Notes: generated by a model not told the origin, from the sequence alone. A stretch of 64,000 nt of DNA from Flavobacteriales bacterium (GCA_016715995.1 JADJXF010000008.1:124001-188000); one strand, 5' to 3'. Shown: positions 25,446 to 36,777, counted from the stretch's first letter. Numbers and translations are program-made.

Positions 25446-27468
25446 GGCGCACGAGCAAAGTAACCGCCCCAACCGGCTCGCACAGGAAAGCAGCCCGTAC
25501 CTGCTGCAGCACGCGCGCAACCCGGTTGACTGGTTCCCGTGGGGCGAAGAAGCGTTCGCGAAGGCACGTGCGGAGGACAAGCTCGTGCTGGTGAGCATCG
25601 GGTACAGCAGTTGCCACTGGTGCCATGTGATGGAGCGCGAATGCTTCGTGGATCAGGATATCGCAGCACTGATGAACGAACACTACGTGTGCGTCAAGGT
25701 GGATCGCGAAGAGCGTCCCGATGTGGACAACGTTTACATGACGGCCGTGCAGCTGATGACCGGTCGCGGCGGCTGGCCGCTCAACTGCTTCATCCTGCCC
25801 GATGGGCGGCCGGTGTACGGCGGCACCTATTTCCCTCCAGCGCAGTGGCAGCGCGTCCTGACCGATCTGCATCGCACCTGGACCGAGGACCCGGAACGCG
25901 TGCGCCAACAAGCGGCACGACTGAAGCAAGGTGTGGCGGGGGCCATGGCGATGCCCGATTCATCCGTACCGCTGGATGAAGCACGGCGCACCGTGGAGCG
26001 GATGGTGGCCAACTGGATGCCCCGGTTGGATCAGGTGCATGGTGGATCGGACCGCGTGCCCAAGTTCCCGATGCCGAACAACTACGTGTTCCTGCTGCGG
26101 CACGCTGTACTGACCGGCGACAAGTCGCTGCTGCAGCACGCGGAGCTCACGCTGGACCGCATGGCCATGGGCGGCCTCTTCGACTGGGTCGGCGGCGGCT
26201 TCGCTCGCTACAGCACCGACGCCCTCTGGAAGGTGCCGCACTTCGAGAAGATGCTGTACGACAATGCGCAGCTCGTCTCGCTCTACAGCCAAGCCTACCA
26301 AGCGCTCAAGAAACCAGCATACCGGCAAGTCGTTGAGTTGACCATCGACTTCATCGCGCGGGAGATGACCGGCCCCGAGGGCGCGTTCTTCAGCGCGCTC
26401 GATGCGGATACCGAAGGTGAGGAAGGGCGCTTCTATGTGTGGACCGAGGCCGAGCTTCAAGCAGCGCTGGGCCACGAGTACGATCTGGCGAGAGCTTACT
26501 TCGACATCGGCGGGCAGGCGCTGTGGGAGCACGGGCGGAACATCCTGCGCCGCGGCATGCCGGAATTGGAGTTCGCGCGGGCTTTCGGAATCAACGAAGC
26601 GGAGCTGGCAGAGCGGCTTCAGCGGATCCGCGCGATCCTGTACAGCACACGCGCGCAGCGCGAGCGGCCCGCCCTCGACGACAAGGCGCTCACGAGCTGG
26701 AATGCCTTGATGGCGACAGCACTTTGCGATGCCTACGAGGTATTCGGCGAGAAGCAATGGCTCGGCCATGCGCGAACGAGCATGGAGCACCTGCTGACGC
26801 ACTGCCGCCAACGGAATGGCGGTCTTTGGCACAGCTACAAGGACGGCAACGCCTCCATCAACGGATACCTTGAGGATTATGCATTCGTCCTGGAGGCGCT
26901 CATCGCCCTCTACGGCGTCACCTTCGAGGAACGTTGGCTCACCGAAGCGATGGCCCTTGCGGAGCATGCCATACGGCATTTCCGCGATGAGGCTACGGGC
27001 TTCTTTCACTTCACCAGCAATCTCGATCCGCCGTTGATCGCACGGCCCATGGAGCTCGACGACAATGTGATCCCCGCCAGCAACTCGGCCCTCGCTAAGG
27101 CCCTCTTCGTGCTCGGCACATTGTACGACGACGACCGATTGCTGGGCATGGCGCAATCGATGATGCAGGCCATGCTGCCCCGGATGGCCAATCAACCATC
27201 AGGACACAGCAATTGGGGACAACTGGCGCAATGGCTCTCCTGGCCCATGCACGAGATCGCCATCACAGGTCCGGAAGCGGTCACTCTTCGTGAGGCATTC
27301 GCGCCGCATTACATCCCAAACCGGATCTTCCTAGGCACAAGCAGCCGTTCGGAACTGCCCTTGCTCCGTGACAAGAACCTTCCCGGGAGCATGATCTTTG
27401 TATGCGTGGAGAAGACCTGTCAGCTGCCCGTGCCCACGGTGCCGGAGGCGCTTTCACAGTTGCAATGA
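25444..27468 (+). CDS. YyaL-like thioredoxin-domain protein (DUF255)
   Basis: 674 residues. The N-terminal thioredoxin-like DUF255 domain has SSCHWCHVMERE (Cys57 and Cys60, a CxxC of the form CHWC), preceded by the family signature NRLAQESSPYLLQHARNPVDW. The rest is an alpha/alpha six-hairpin toroid like glycosidases and epimerases. The family (human SSP411/spermatogenesis-associated 20, B. subtilis YyaL) is conserved but without an agreed reaction. No signal peptide, so cytosolic. The downstream secreted protein gene overlaps by ATGA. The family normally runs to about 680 residues, so this is full length. Confidence 0.93.
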   Translation: MAHEQSNRPNRLAQESSPYLLQHARNPVDWFPWGEEAFAKARAEDKLVLVSIGYSSCHWCHVMERECFVDQDIAALMNEHYVCVKVDREERPDVDNVYMTAVQLMTGRGGWPLNCFILPDGRPVYGGTYFPPAQWQRVLTDLHRTWTEDPERVRQQAARLKQGVAGAMAMPDSSVPLDEARRTVERMVANWMPRLDQVHGGSDRVPKFPMPNNYVFLLRHAVLTGDKSLLQHAELTLDRMAMGGLFDWVGGGFARYSTDALWKVPHFEKMLYDNAQLVSLYSQAYQALKKPAYRQVVELTIDFIAREMTGPEGAFFSALDADTEGEEGRFYVWTEAELQAALGHEYDLARAYFDIGGQALWEHGRNILRRGMPELEFARAFGINEAELAERLQRIRAILYSTRAQRERPALDDKALTSWNALMATALCDAYEVFGEKQWLGHARTSMEHLLTHCRQRNGGLWHSYKDGNASINGYLEDYAFVLEALIALYGVTFEERWLTEAMALAEHAIRHFRDEATGFFHFTSNLDPPLIARPMELDDNVIPASNSALAKALFVLGTLYDDDRLLGMAQSMMQAMLPRMANQPSGHSNWGQLAQWLSWPMHEIAITGPEAVTLREAFAPHYIPNRIFLGTSSRSELPLLRDKNLPGSMIFVCVEKTCQLPVPTVPEALSQLQ

Positions 27469-28364
27469 GGCGTACGCTCTCCCTCCTGCCCTTGCTCCTC
27501 CCTCTTTCCGGGTGGTGCCAGGCCCTGCTCATCCTGCCCACTGCTGATGATCCGGAAATCCTGCGCTTCAACGAGCGCTTCATCGCGCGCAACGGCATCT
27601 CGAGCATCATTGGCGAACGGCTGGTGAAGAGGGACAATGAACCGATGCGGCCCGAACGCGAGCGGCTCTTCTTCCGCTTCGATGCGCAGGGCCGGATGGT
27701 CTACAGCAACAACTCCTACGGTCAGCCGGGCACAGGGCGCGACACGGCCTCCATCACCTACGCTATGGATGCGAGCGGGCGCGTGACGCGCAAGCTGCGC
27801 AACGACCTGGGTGGCCACTTCGCCTATGTGCTGGAGCACGATGACCAAGGCCGCCTGTCGCGAGAGACCTACCAGCGCATCGAGAACCTCAGCGCTAATC
27901 GCTACGAGCTCGTGCCCGGCGCCATCACCGAGATTAGCGACGAGCATTTCCGGTACACGCAGCTCAACGACACCGTTCTTCGCAAGGCCTATTTGAACAA
28001 CCTGGGCCTCACCTACCGCGAACAGACCTTCACTTCCGATCGGCGCGGCTACCTGCTCAGCATCGAGGACCACTATGTGGTGAACAATCGGCGGGGACGG
28101 ATCAGCTTCTCTTACGATGGGCAAGGCCGGCTCGCCTCGCGCACCGAGCAACCGGATCTGGCGCAGTCCCGCACATCGCGCCATGTCTGGCGCTACGATT
28201 CGGCAGGAAATGTGATCGAGGGCGAATTCTGGAACGGCGACCGGCAGGTTGCCCGCGATGAATACCTCTACGAGGAAGGCACGATGCTGCTGAAGGCGCG
28301 CCTCCGGAAAGACCTCGCGAGCGGCAACATCCATGTGATCAAGTTCACCACGACACGGCTGTGA
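27465..28364 (+). CDS. Secreted protein with YD/RHS-like beta repeats
   Basis: 299 residues from the ATG overlapping the YyaL stop. A signal peptide (MRRTLSLLPLLLPLSGWCQA) precedes a mature part containing at least five degenerate units of the form hydrophobic-Tyr/Phe-x-Asp-xx-Gly-Arg-hydrophobic: FRFDAQGRMVYS, YAMDASGRVTRK, LEHDDQGRLSRE, FSYDGQGRLASR, WRYDSAGNVIEG. These resemble YD repeats of RHS-type proteins, though the protein is far too short to be an RHS toxin shell. No toxin domain or sorting signal seen. Function unknown; translationally coupled to the next gene. Confidence 0.75.
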   Translation: MRRTLSLLPLLLPLSGWCQALLILPTADDPEILRFNERFIARNGISSIIGERLVKRDNEPMRPERERLFFRFDAQGRMVYSNNSYGQPGTGRDTASITYAMDASGRVTRKLRNDLGGHFAYVLEHDDQGRLSRETYQRIENLSANRYELVPGAITEISDEHFRYTQLNDTVLRKAYLNNLGLTYREQTFTSDRRGYLLSIEDHYVVNNRRGRISFSYDGQGRLASRTEQPDLAQSRTSRHVWRYDSAGNVIEGEFWNGDRQVARDEYLYEEGTMLLKARLRKDLASGNIHVIKFTTTRL

Positions 28365-28867
28365 TGCGCGCCCGGTTCCTTTGCGCCAGCCTGTTCCTCC
28401 TCGCAACGCCCATCGTTGCGCAGCGCACCATCGTCCGCTGGTCGTATGCGCCATTCGCTACGCCAGGCGATGCCGCCTTCATCGTGGAGGGCAACCGCAT
28501 CCATCAGGCGTGCGGGCCCTTTGGTGAGCGCGGTGCATGTCTGTACGTGTTCAGCGAGGACAAGGTCTTCCACGCTGCGGATGGGTTCGGCGCCAAGGGC
28601 AGCGGCGCCTTCCTCTTGGAAGGGAACGACCTCTTCCGCGCCGAGGGTGCCTTCGCCAGCAAATCGACCTGTGTACTTCAGTTGGATCGAGCCAAGGTGT
28701 TCCGATCCGAAGGCGTCTTCTGCACGCGGAGCGTTGGCGGCTTCGTGCTCGATGGAAACACGGTCTATCGCGCGGAAGGTCCTTTCGCGAACAAGGCGGA
28801 CGCGGTGCTGCGCGTGGAAGGCGACGTGCCCATGATCGCGCTGTTGGCCATCCTGGCCGGCCTTTGA
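28364..28867 (+). CDS. Secreted protein made of five 22-23-residue repeats
   Basis: 167 residues from the ATG that overlaps the previous stop (a GTG one codon earlier is also in frame). The signal peptide ends near ATPIVAQ. From residue 38 a unit recurs about every 22-23 residues: hydrophobic core, D/EGNxhhRAEGxFxxK (IVEGNRIHQACGPFGE, VFSEDKVFHAADGFGAK, LLEGNDLFRAEGAFASK, LDRAKVFRSEGVFCTR, VLDGNTVYRAEGPFANK). It looks like a small beta-solenoid or beta-propeller blade set. Four Cys are present in the mature part. It ends one base before the convergent tsaB. No family recognised. Confidence 0.7.
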   Translation: MRARFLCASLFLLATPIVAQRTIVRWSYAPFATPGDAAFIVEGNRIHQACGPFGERGACLYVFSEDKVFHAADGFGAKGSGAFLLEGNDLFRAEGAFASKSTCVLQLDRAKVFRSEGVFCTRSVGGFVLDGNTVYRAEGPFANKADAVLRVEGDVPMIALLAILAGL

Positions 28868-28868
28868 T

Positions 28869-29537
28869 CTAGCGCTTCCCTGGCTGGGTCACATTCGCCT
28901 CCTTCCCATAGCGCGGCACGAGGTAGGCCAGGTCGTCCGTGAGCCCGGCACGCAAGCGCTCTTCCGCAAGTCCCAGCAAGGCTCGTGCATGCGGCCGGAT
29001 GCCAAGCCTGTGCTCAATCCTCGGATACGCTTGCCAGAGCCCTGCGGCTTTGTCAGCGCCATCTCCGCACACGATGCATGTGCCGACGTCTTCTGCCCAG
29101 GCAGAGTCAAGCACGATTGGGCGTGGGGTATCCATGGCGCTTCCCTCGGTGCTGAATGGCTGCGCGAACACCTCCATCCGGCGCGCATCGATCATTGGCC
29201 AGAGAACCGGTTCATGCGCACCCGTAACTGCGGCGAGTGTCTCCAACGTGGAGATGCCGATGATCGGCACATCAAGCCCGTAGCACAATCCTTTCGCGGC
29301 GCTGAGGCCGATCCGCAGGCCCGTGTAGCTGCCCGGTCCGATGCCGACCGCGACCGCATCGAGGTCCCGCATGATGAGCCCCACCTCGCGGAGCACCTCA
29401 TCGATGAACACATTGACCTTCTCCGCATGGATGTGCTTGTCGGACTCCAGCTCGCGTTCGCCAAGCAACGCGCCATCGCGCCCCACTGCCACCGAGCAGA
29501 GGCGCGTGGCCGTCTCGATGGCGAGAAGCACGGGCAT
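28869..29537 (-). CDS. tsaB: TsaB, tRNA t6A synthesis partner
   Basis: 222 residues. TsaB is the ASKHA-fold partner of TsaD in making N6-threonylcarbamoyladenosine on tRNAs. Seen: N-terminal LAIETATRLCSVAV and AVGIGPGSYTGLRIGLSAAKGL (near residue 65-85), both diagnostic. It lies 2 bases after the end of the TolC-like gene on the same strand, so probably shares its promoter. It is degenerate in the metal-binding residues, as expected for TsaB rather than TsaD. Confidence 0.94.
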   Translation of the reverse strand: MPVLLAIETATRLCSVAVGRDGALLGERELESDKHIHAEKVNVFIDEVLREVGLIMRDLDAVAVGIGPGSYTGLRIGLSAAKGLCYGLDVPIIGISTLETLAAVTGAHEPVLWPMIDARRMEVFAQPFSTEGSAMDTPRPIVLDSAWAEDVGTCIVCGDGADKAAGLWQAYPRIEHRLGIRPHARALLGLAEERLRAGLTDDLAYLVPRYGKEANVTQPGKR

Positions 29538-29539
29538 GT

Positions 29540-30964
29540 CTACAAAGAAACAGGCAAGCCTTGTAGGATGTCGAGGTACTTCTGCGCCATGAGGTACTGG
29601 TACTTCGCGGCGATCATGTCGGCCGTGGACCGGTTCAGCGCCGCCTTCACGGTGGACAGCTCGATGGAGGTGATGACGCCTTGCGTGAATCGCTCGTTCG
29701 CATAAGCCTCGTTGAGCGCTGCCGCTTCCATCGCCTTCGTCGCGGCGACGAACTGCCGGTATCCCGAACGCTGCGCGACAATCGCGTCGAGCACGTTGCG
29801 CTGCAGGTCGTTGCGCACCGAGACCAGCCCATTGCGCGCCTGCTCCCTCTGCACACGGGCACGATCGATGGTCAGACGGTTCTGCATGTTGTTGAAGAGA
29901 GGCACGTTCAGCGTGAAGCTCAGGCTCTGGTTCAGGTTCTGGTCCAGCTGATCGCCGAACGGCGTGAGTTCCGTGTTCACCGAATACGTAGGCGCATAGA
30001 CGAGGTCGCCGCCGGACGTGCTGCCGATGACCAAGGGTGCCCCAAGCACCGGCTCACCGACCTGCCGGAAATTGCGACCGCTGTATCCCGTGCCGAGCGA
30101 GCCATTGAGGGAGAGCGATGGAAGGCTGCCCGCGCGTGCCACATCGATTGACTTCTCAGCGCTCGCCATGCGCGTCTCCGCTTGTGCGAAGGACGGATTG
30201 GTCCGCAGCACGTTGGCCAGCACCTCTTGCGGATCGGCGCTCGGCTCGGTGATACGCAGCGCGCTGATGGCCGGCGCCTGGATGTTGAACGCGAGCATTT
30301 CGCCCGGCTCCAGCTGCAGCGCACGGCCCAATGCGAGCATACGCTGATCGGCCTGGTTGCCGAGGTCGGTGATGGTGTACTCCTCCTGCGCCAGCTGCGA
30401 ATCGATGACCAGCAGATCGGCACGAGCCACACGGCCCGCATCCACCAAGGCCTGCGTCCGCGTGATTTGCTCCCGCGTGCTGGCGGCCTGTGCCTCGGCG
30501 GCGGTCAGGCGTTCGCGCAACGATGCCACGTCCAGGAAGGCCTGCACCACTTCAAGCCGCACCTGATTGCGTGCCGCTTCAATGCCCAGCAGAGCGGCCT
30601 TCGCATCCAAGTCGGCGCGCTTGATGGTGCCTTGCTTGCGCAGCCCCTCGAACAGGCTCAGCGTGCTGCTCAGGTAGAAGTTGTTGGTGCGTACCCGGTC
30701 GGTGGCGAAGGTGTTGGTGAAACGGTCAATCACGCGGCCGTAGTTGTAGCCGTGCGTAGCCACCCCGTTGAGGTCCGGAGCCAGATCCCAATACGCCTGA
30801 TCGCGCGTGCGGTCGGCCAGTTCAGCATCGAGGCCGGCATTGAGCACGGCCAGGCTGCGCTCCTCGGCGCGCTTCACGCATTGCTCCAGGGTCCAGGCTT
30901 GCTGGGCAGAGAGGGCGCCGCTGCTCACGATGGCGACGGCGATGAGGCTGGCTCGCATGGTCAT
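29540..30964 (-). CDS. TolC-family outer-membrane efflux protein
   Basis: 474 residues (472 if the second ATG, at 30958, is used). A signal peptide ending GALSAQ is followed by two OEP/TolC repeats of long helices and strands (WTLEQCVKRAEERSLAVLNAG; LGTGYSGRNFRQVG; LNVPLFNNMQNRLTIDRARVQREQARNGLV). It would form the outer-membrane channel of a tripartite pump or type I exporter. No inner-membrane pump or adaptor gene is adjacent, so the partner is unknown. A consensus -7 box lies about 30 bases upstream. Confidence 0.92.
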   Translation of the reverse strand: MTMRASLIAVAIVSSGALSAQQAWTLEQCVKRAEERSLAVLNAGLDAELADRTRDQAYWDLAPDLNGVATHGYNYGRVIDRFTNTFATDRVRTNNFYLSSTLSLFEGLRKQGTIKRADLDAKAALLGIEAARNQVRLEVVQAFLDVASLRERLTAAEAQAASTREQITRTQALVDAGRVARADLLVIDSQLAQEEYTITDLGNQADQRMLALGRALQLEPGEMLAFNIQAPAISALRITEPSADPQEVLANVLRTNPSFAQAETRMASAEKSIDVARAGSLPSLSLNGSLGTGYSGRNFRQVGEPVLGAPLVIGSTSGGDLVYAPTYSVNTELTPFGDQLDQNLNQSLSFTLNVPLFNNMQNRLTIDRARVQREQARNGLVSVRNDLQRNVLDAIVAQRSGYRQFVAATKAMEAAALNEAYANERFTQGVITSIELSTVKAALNRSTADMIAAKYQYLMAQKYLDILQGLPVSL

Positions 30965-30992
30965 TTCTTCCGGGTGGAATGCCGGAGTGGAC

Positions 30993-31000
30993 CAAAAGTA
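30993..31000 (-). promoter_or_regulatory. Bacteroidota -7 box of the TolC-like gene
   Basis: Minus strand TACTTTTG, an exact TAnnTTTG match, 28 bases before the first ATG. A start site near 30988 would give a leader of about 25-30 bases. Confidence 0.55.
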
Positions 31001-31066
31001 CCGGGGCGCCTCTGCGGGCCGGAGCGGATTTGATGAACGGTGGAAAGCGTGCGCGGGTGGCGCGGG

Positions 31067-32308
31067 TCAGTTGCCCAGCACCTTGATCTCCACACGCCGA
31101 TTGGCCTCGCTCTCCTCCTTGTTCTTCGGGCTGGGATAGAGCATTTGCGCGTTGCCAATCCCCACGTAGCTCATGCGGTCCGGCTCCACCTCGTTCACCA
31201 GCAGGAAGTCGTACACGGTCTTGGCGCGCGCGGTGCTGAGGTCGATGAACTCCTTCTTGTTCTTGAAGGTGGGCCCGTTTACATGGCCCTCAACCTCGAT
31301 GCGCACCTTCGGGTTGAGCTGCATGAAGCGCAGCAGGAGCAGAAGGCTGGCCTCGCTCTGGCGCATCACCTTATCCTCGTTCCCCACAAAGCGGATATCA
31401 TCCAGCACCACGCGCTCCCCGGCGCCAACCGGTGTGAGTTTCACCTCCACCCGGATCTCGGGGTCGGTTCTGCCTTTCACCCGGATAGTCTGGAACATGT
31501 ATCCCTGGCGGACGCAGCCGATCTTCAGGCTGCGGTACATCTCCATCTCGAACGCGTACTCGCTCTTGCCTTTGGCCTCCACGACATCGTTGAATCGCAT
31601 GCCGTCGATGGTGAGGTTGGCATCAACCGGCTTGCCCGTCCTCGCATCCACCACGTTAATCAGCAGCTGCTGCCTGTGCTTCTTGGCTTCCTCGGGATCA
31701 GGCTCCGGCGGCGGCGGGGGTGGATCATAGTGGAACCGGATCGTGTAGCCCGCGAGCGGGCGGTTCTGGTAGTCGATCACCAAGTAGAAGAGATCGCCCT
31801 GGGCCACCTCGATCCCCCGGCTGAAGCTGCTGCCCACGCCACTGCGAACGAACTCCTCCGGTGCGTCCTTCCGCAGCCCGCAGATGGAGCGGTTGCTCTT
31901 GTCGTTGCGCGAGATGTTGCTCCGGATGGGCTCCACGGCCCTGCTGGCGATCTTGTCGCAGATGCCCGGTATGGAACCGGCGAACACGAGGAAGTCGATG
32001 TCGTCCTCGATGTTGTCCGGGATGACCTCGAAGGTGAGCGTGGTGGTGGCCGGGCTCCGGAACTTGTACCAAGTGGTGTGGTGCTCCCGCTCGAACCACT
32101 GCTTATGGTCGCTGGGGTTCTCCTTGATCTCCAGCTTGTTGCCGAAGCCGCGCACAGCCTGCGGCTGGTGGAATACGGAATCGGTGATGAAGATGGCGCC
32201 CGTGCAATCGCCATTCTCCTGGGTTAGCGGAGCGGTGCTACGCTGCGCGGATGCGGGCAACGCAAGCGCGGCAACGACCAGCACGGAGAGACTGCGGGCC
32301 AATTTCAC
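31067..32308 (-). CDS. OmpA-family envelope protein with N-terminal beta domains
   Basis: 413 residues. A signal peptide (MKLARSLSVLVVAALALPASA) precedes a beta-sandwich domain of about 190 residues with four conserved Cys (DCTGAIF, GICDKIA, SICGLRK). A proline run (PPPPPPEPDPEE near 200) acts as linker, followed by a small carboxypeptidase-regulatory-like domain (LLINVVDARTGKPVDANLTIDG). The C-terminal OmpA/MotB peptidoglycan-binding domain (about 290-413) contains IEVEGHVNGP, LSTARAKTVYDFL, GIGNAQ and NRRVEIKVL. It probably anchors the outer membrane to the wall. Starts 26 bases after the metH C-terminal gene. Confidence 0.88.
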   Translation of the reverse strand: MKLARSLSVLVVAALALPASAQRSTAPLTQENGDCTGAIFITDSVFHQPQAVRGFGNKLEIKENPSDHKQWFEREHHTTWYKFRSPATTTLTFEVIPDNIEDDIDFLVFAGSIPGICDKIASRAVEPIRSNISRNDKSNRSICGLRKDAPEEFVRSGVGSSFSRGIEVAQGDLFYLVIDYQNRPLAGYTIRFHYDPPPPPPEPDPEEAKKHRQQLLINVVDARTGKPVDANLTIDGMRFNDVVEAKGKSEYAFEMEMYRSLKIGCVRQGYMFQTIRVKGRTDPEIRVEVKLTPVGAGERVVLDDIRFVGNEDKVMRQSEASLLLLLRFMQLNPKVRIEVEGHVNGPTFKNKKEFIDLSTARAKTVYDFLLVNEVEPDRMSYVGIGNAQMLYPSPKNKEESEANRRVEIKVLGN

Positions 32309-32334
32309 GGCCCGTTCATACGCAAGGCTGAAAC

Positions 32335-35023
<2,689 letters not shown>

Positions 35024-35077
35024 GGAATGCAAATGCGATTTACCGCGACGACGCGGCGGCGCAACGAATGCGCGACG

Positions 35078-35095
35078 TTCCAATCGCTATTGGAA
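35078..35095. repeat. Small hairpin between the two metH genes
   Basis: A seven-base stem TTCCAAT/ATTGGAA around CGCT sits in the 136-base gap between the metH halves. It lacks a T tract on the minus strand. It may be an mRNA stability element; weak support. Confidence 0.35.
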
Positions 35096-35159
35096 TCAAG
35101 AATTCCTTGGTGATTCATCCTGACTGCGTTGCGTTACTGTCCCGTCGTTGCGGTTCAAT

Positions 35160-36161
35160 TCAGGCGAGCACAGGGAGTGGACGCGGTTTGTGCTTCCCCG
35201 CCTCCTTCGCCAACGCTGCAATATGCTCCGGCGTCGTACCACAACACCCCCCCACCACATTCACCCAGCCGTTGGCCATGAACTCGCCCACGAGCCTTGC
35301 GGTGACGTCGGGTGTTTCGCGGTACTCGCCCATCTGGTCGGGCAGGCCGGCGTTGGGGTAGATGCTCACGCGGCAAGTGCTCTGCTCGGCGATCACCTCC
35401 AAGTAGGGCCGCATCTGCGCGGCGCCCAACGCGCAGTTGAGGCCCATGCTGAAGAGCTGCACATGCTGCATGCTGATCAGGAAGGCCTCGATGGTCTGGC
35501 CGCTAAGGGTACGGCCGCTGGCATCGGTGATGGTAACGCTGCACATCAACGGCACTCGTGTTCCGCGCTCTTCGAAAACCTCGTCGATCGCGTAGAATGC
35601 GGCCTTGGCGTTGAGCGTGTCGAAGATGGTCTCCACCAGCAGGATATCGGCACCGCCGTCGAGCAACGCTTCCACCTGTTCCTTGTACGCGGTCACCAGC
35701 TGATTGAAGGTCACTGCCCGAAAGCCCGGATCGATTCACGTCGGGGCTAAGCGATGCGGTCTTGTTCATGGGCCCGATGGCACCGGCCACGAAGCGCGGC
35801 TTTCCCGGGTCCATCGCCGTGTACTTCGCGCAGGCCTCCTTCGCCAGGCGCACCGACTCGATGTTCATCTGCCGAGCGAGATGGCTGCACGCGTGCTCGG
35901 TTTGCGCGATGCTCGTGGCGCTGAAGGTGTTGGTCTCCACGATATCGGCACCGGCTTCGAGGTATTGCTCGTGGATGCGCGGATGGCCTCCGGACGCGAG
36001 AGCGAGAGCAGCTCGTTGTTGCCCTTCAGCAGGATCGGGTGATTCTCCATTCCCTTCGGATGGAAGTCCTCCTCGGTCAGGCCGAGCTTCTGGATCATGG
36101 TGCCCATAGCGCCATCGAGGACGATGATGCGCTCTTGTGCAATCTGTTCAAGTGTTTTCAT
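35160..36161 (-). CDS. metH: Methionine synthase, homocysteine S-methyltransferase part (two frameshifts)
   Basis: About 333 residues after repairing two single-base indels. It transfers a methyl group from methylcobalamin to homocysteine through a Zn-bound thiolate. It starts MKTLEQIAQERIIVLDGAMG. The zinc Cys residues are intact: GLNCALGA, then the CC pair in VGGCCGTTPEHI near the C-terminus. First break near 35977: PEAIRA should continue IHEQYLEAGADIVETN, one base missing. Second near 35733: SPDVN should continue DPGFRAVTFNQLV, one base extra. Sequence similarity is uninterrupted across both, so error is plausible; otherwise this is a dead gene. Controlled by the SAM-I riboswitch upstream. 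Confidence 0.88.
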
Positions 36162-36190
36162 GTGGTATCGCGCACCCACCGATTTCCAGA

Positions 36191-36225
36191 AAAGCAAAAG
36201 CCCCACCCGATGGACCGGATGAGGC
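36191..36225 (-). terminator. Riboswitch-controlled intrinsic terminator in the metH leader
   Basis: Minus strand: GCCTCATCCG, loop GTCCAT, CGGGTGGGGC, then TTTTGCTTTT. The ten-base-pair stem includes three G-T pairs. The CTCATC of its left arm is complementary to GATGAG, the 3' strand of the riboswitch P1 helix, so P1 formation (SAM bound) frees the terminator and P1 opening allows an antiterminator. Confidence 0.85.
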
Positions 36226-36263
36226 ATCACTGTTCCTTGCGGAACATTGCTTCCTGATCGCGG

Positions 36264-36373
36264 CTCATCTCTCCCACCATGCGGCGGGCTGGATTTAGCA
36301 CCTACCCGATGGTTGCCCACCGGACGGTTGCCAAGGCTTCACAGGGCCAGTCCCTCTGCCTTTCTGGATAAGC
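36264..36373 (-). ncRNA. SAM-I (S-box) riboswitch upstream of metH
   Basis: The minus strand carries the S-box core in order: P1 5' strand CTTATC, then CAGAAAGGCAGAGGGACTGG, CCCTGTGAAGCC, TTGGCAACC, GGTGCTAAATCC, and the closing GAGAGATGAG. The CTTATC/GATGAG ends pair as P1. The class turns off methionine genes when SAM is abundant. An intrinsic terminator follows 40 bases later and the metH start 100 bases later. The region between aptamer and terminator holds a further hairpin, GTTCC-GCAA-GGAAC, with a GNRA-type loop. Recognition rests on core sequence and helix order, not on a covariance search. Confidence 0.93.
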
Positions 36374-36391
36374 GATGGAAAGAACGCGGGG

Positions 36392-36399
36392 CGAAAGTA
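36392..36399 (-). promoter_or_regulatory. -7 box for the metH riboswitch transcript
   Basis: Minus strand TACTTTCG (one mismatch from TAnnTTTG) lies 18 bases before the aptamer's first paired base, the spacing expected if transcription starts just before the riboswitch. No clear -33 TTG. Confidence 0.5.
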
Positions 36400-36473
36400 A
36401 TGCGTTCGAATCGGCCGCAGGTCCGTACGCCGTACGCAATAACAACTGCCGCACAACGAACCGCGCTGGGACC

Positions 36474-36734
36474 CTAGCCTTGCGCCCCAGCGAACTCCTT
36501 GAAGAAGCCTACGATCCGTTTGCGGAAGAGCAGGAAGAGGAGCGCATAGGGCACGGCCATCAGGTAGAGTATGCCTCGATTGAGGCCCCGGCCAATGGAC
36601 TGCTCACCTCCGAACACGCCTGTCCCTTCTCCCTGGGCCACGGCCTTGCACATGGCGCAGCCCTGAGCGAAGATCTCACTCGGTGCGAGCATCAGCGCGA
36701 AAGAGAGGAAGAGGAAAAGAATCAGCCTGCCCAT
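36474..36734 (-). CDS. Small CxxC membrane protein of the oxidase cluster
   Basis: 86 residues. A signal-like first helix (residues 3-22) ends near EIFAQ and is followed by GCAMCKAVAQ (a CxxC motif, Cys28 and Cys31) and a second helix (about 60-77), then a basic end. Small proteins of this form are found beside cytochrome oxidase assembly genes in Bacteroidota. The CxxC could bind copper or heme or act in thiol exchange on the periplasmic side; none of these is shown. It is the last gene of the oxidase run, 43 bases after DUF420. Confidence 0.72.
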   Translation of the reverse strand: MGRLILFLFLSFALMLAPSEIFAQGCAMCKAVAQGEGTGVFGGEQSIGRGLNRGILYLMAVPYALLFLLFRKRIVGFFKEFAGAQG

Positions 36735-36777
36735 GCGCCGGTAAAGGTAGTCGCCGTTCCCAATGACGGTTGATCGA

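Noticed and set aside
31040..32227. 395-residue plus-strand frame opposite the OmpA-like gene
   Set aside because: Shadow of the minus-strand gene: no signal, domain or promoter, and the OmpA motifs are unambiguous.
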